A stretch of DNA of 64,000 nt, from contig JAPNXP010000001.1 in assembly GCA_028753945.1 (NCBI GenBank), positions 3,338,501-3,402,500 on the forward strand, given 5' to 3'. The position numbers and the translations under genes are program-made. The notes under the pieces were generated by a model. The model saw nothing but the letters and a program-made list of their open reading frames with translations. It ran no database searches and had not been told where the DNA came from. Below are positions 63,633-64,000 of the stretch, one piece after another; position 1 is the stretch's first letter, and the number at the start of each line of letters is the position of its first letter. Source of the stretch: Hexactinellida sp. DTS-2022. Its lineage: Eukaryota > Porifera > Hexactinellida.

Positions 63633-64000
63633 TTAGTTAAAATAATCAGCAACAACTGACTGGCGAACTGCTTGTGCACTAGTAGTAGAATCATGAGGTA
63701 AAATCTCTTCATCTTCTCCAGCTTCCAAATGTAAATCTTCCGCCCATTGCAACCCATGGTCAATACAGATATTGTGTAAGACCATCGTTGCTATTACCAG
63801 TCTACAAACCCTTTCTGGTGCATAACAAAGGGTACCTCCGGTTCTGTGCATCGATCCTCAACGACTTTTCCATAAACCAAATGAGCACTCGATTGTTTTG
63901 CGTGTCTTCAGAAATGCACGATTATATCTTCTCTCGCCAGGTGTATTTGGATTATGGATAGGTGTCAATAAATTCGGGCGTAAAGGATACCCACTATCCC
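63633..64000 (-). pseudogene. Harbinger DDE transposase (HARBI1-like), C-terminal part
   Basis: Minus strand. From the window edge: DSGYPLRPNLLTPIHNPN, then YNRAFLKTRKTIECSFGLWK, a TGA at about 63853, then RTGGTLCYAPERV and VIATMVLHNICIDHG, ending at TAA 63633-63635. These are the GDSGYP...E..FG..K...LHNI motifs of HARBI1/PIF transposases (the Glu of IECSFG is the third catalytic residue). The TGA sits where related proteins have Trp or Arg. The upstream two-thirds are outside the window. Confidence 0.85.

Larger units (their letters stand above)
62001..64000. mobile_element. PIF/Harbinger element, left part
   Basis: Starts GGGGCCTTATTCACTAAAC, a Harbinger-like end. It continues with a palindromic repeat region (62020-62335), a SANT/Myb-like gene on + (62711-63528), and a DDE transposase on - (from beyond 64000 to 63633). 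Two convergent genes, one SANT-like and one DDE, are the standard Harbinger layout. The right end and the rest of the transposase lie outside the window. Confidence 0.85.

Overview
This window looks like nuclear DNA from an invertebrate animal. It is AT-rich and has no operon-like gene packing. It holds eukaryotic gene families (an AMPK gamma-like CBS protein, a WD40/C2H2 protein resembling ZNF106, an ankyrin protein resembling ANKRD66), GT-AG introns and AATAAA poly(A) signals. Most of the rest is DNA-transposon debris. The species cannot be named from the sequence. Everything here was read by eye, so family names rest on recalled motifs rather than searches.

Host genes are few. (1) 4090-5409, +: an intronless, divergent AMPK gamma-like protein with four CBS repeats. 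(2) 11246-11541 joined to 32032-32116, +: a 126-residue ankyrin protein whose single intron is about 20.5 kb. The intron is bounded by the 8-bp direct repeat CAGGTATG and is packed with nested transposons. (3) about 36181-33719, -: a multi-exon gene of unknown function with six phase-compatible exons but one frame break. A proline-rich stretch at 33534-33241 may belong to it. (4) 48528-48772 and 49275-49373, +: two small TATA-box units that look like a diverged tandem pair. (5) 54090-56351, +: an intronless WD40 protein with two C-terminal C2H2 fingers. A decayed RING-finger gene lies at about 9660-10233.

Mobile DNA by region: 0-3.5 kb, a partial TTAA-type (piggyBac-like) element carrying a hAT MITE, and a ZBED-like hAT transposase relic. 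5.7-9.6 kb, a pogo-like MITE, and an arrayed element with ~140-bp tandem units and a multi-hairpin GC-rich arm, inserted in a CAAAT-rich element. 11.6-16.4 kb, a GAACGAACT-rich hAT element split by a TTAA element, then two more arrayed elements each hit by other MITEs. 22.8-27.9 kb, a 5-kb CAC-ended element with a large broken transposase and three further levels of nesting. 28-32 kb, a second GAACGAACT element and another ~140-bp array. 36.5-45 kb, relics of a MULE transposase, of a KRBA2/SCAND3-type integrase element, and of another transposase family. 46-53 kb, many small hAT MITEs. 60-61.7 kb, a Gypsy pol relic. 62-64 kb, the left part of a PIF/Harbinger element with convergent SANT-like and DDE genes.

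The strongest internal evidence is target-site duplication combined with comparison of interrupted and uninterrupted copies, which lets many insertions be placed to the base. The most unusual items are the 20-kb intron flanked by an 8-bp repeat, the multi-hairpin arms shared by many dispersed copies, the CAC-ended element, the AMPK gamma-like protein that has lost nucleotide-binding residues, and the tandem small TATA genes.
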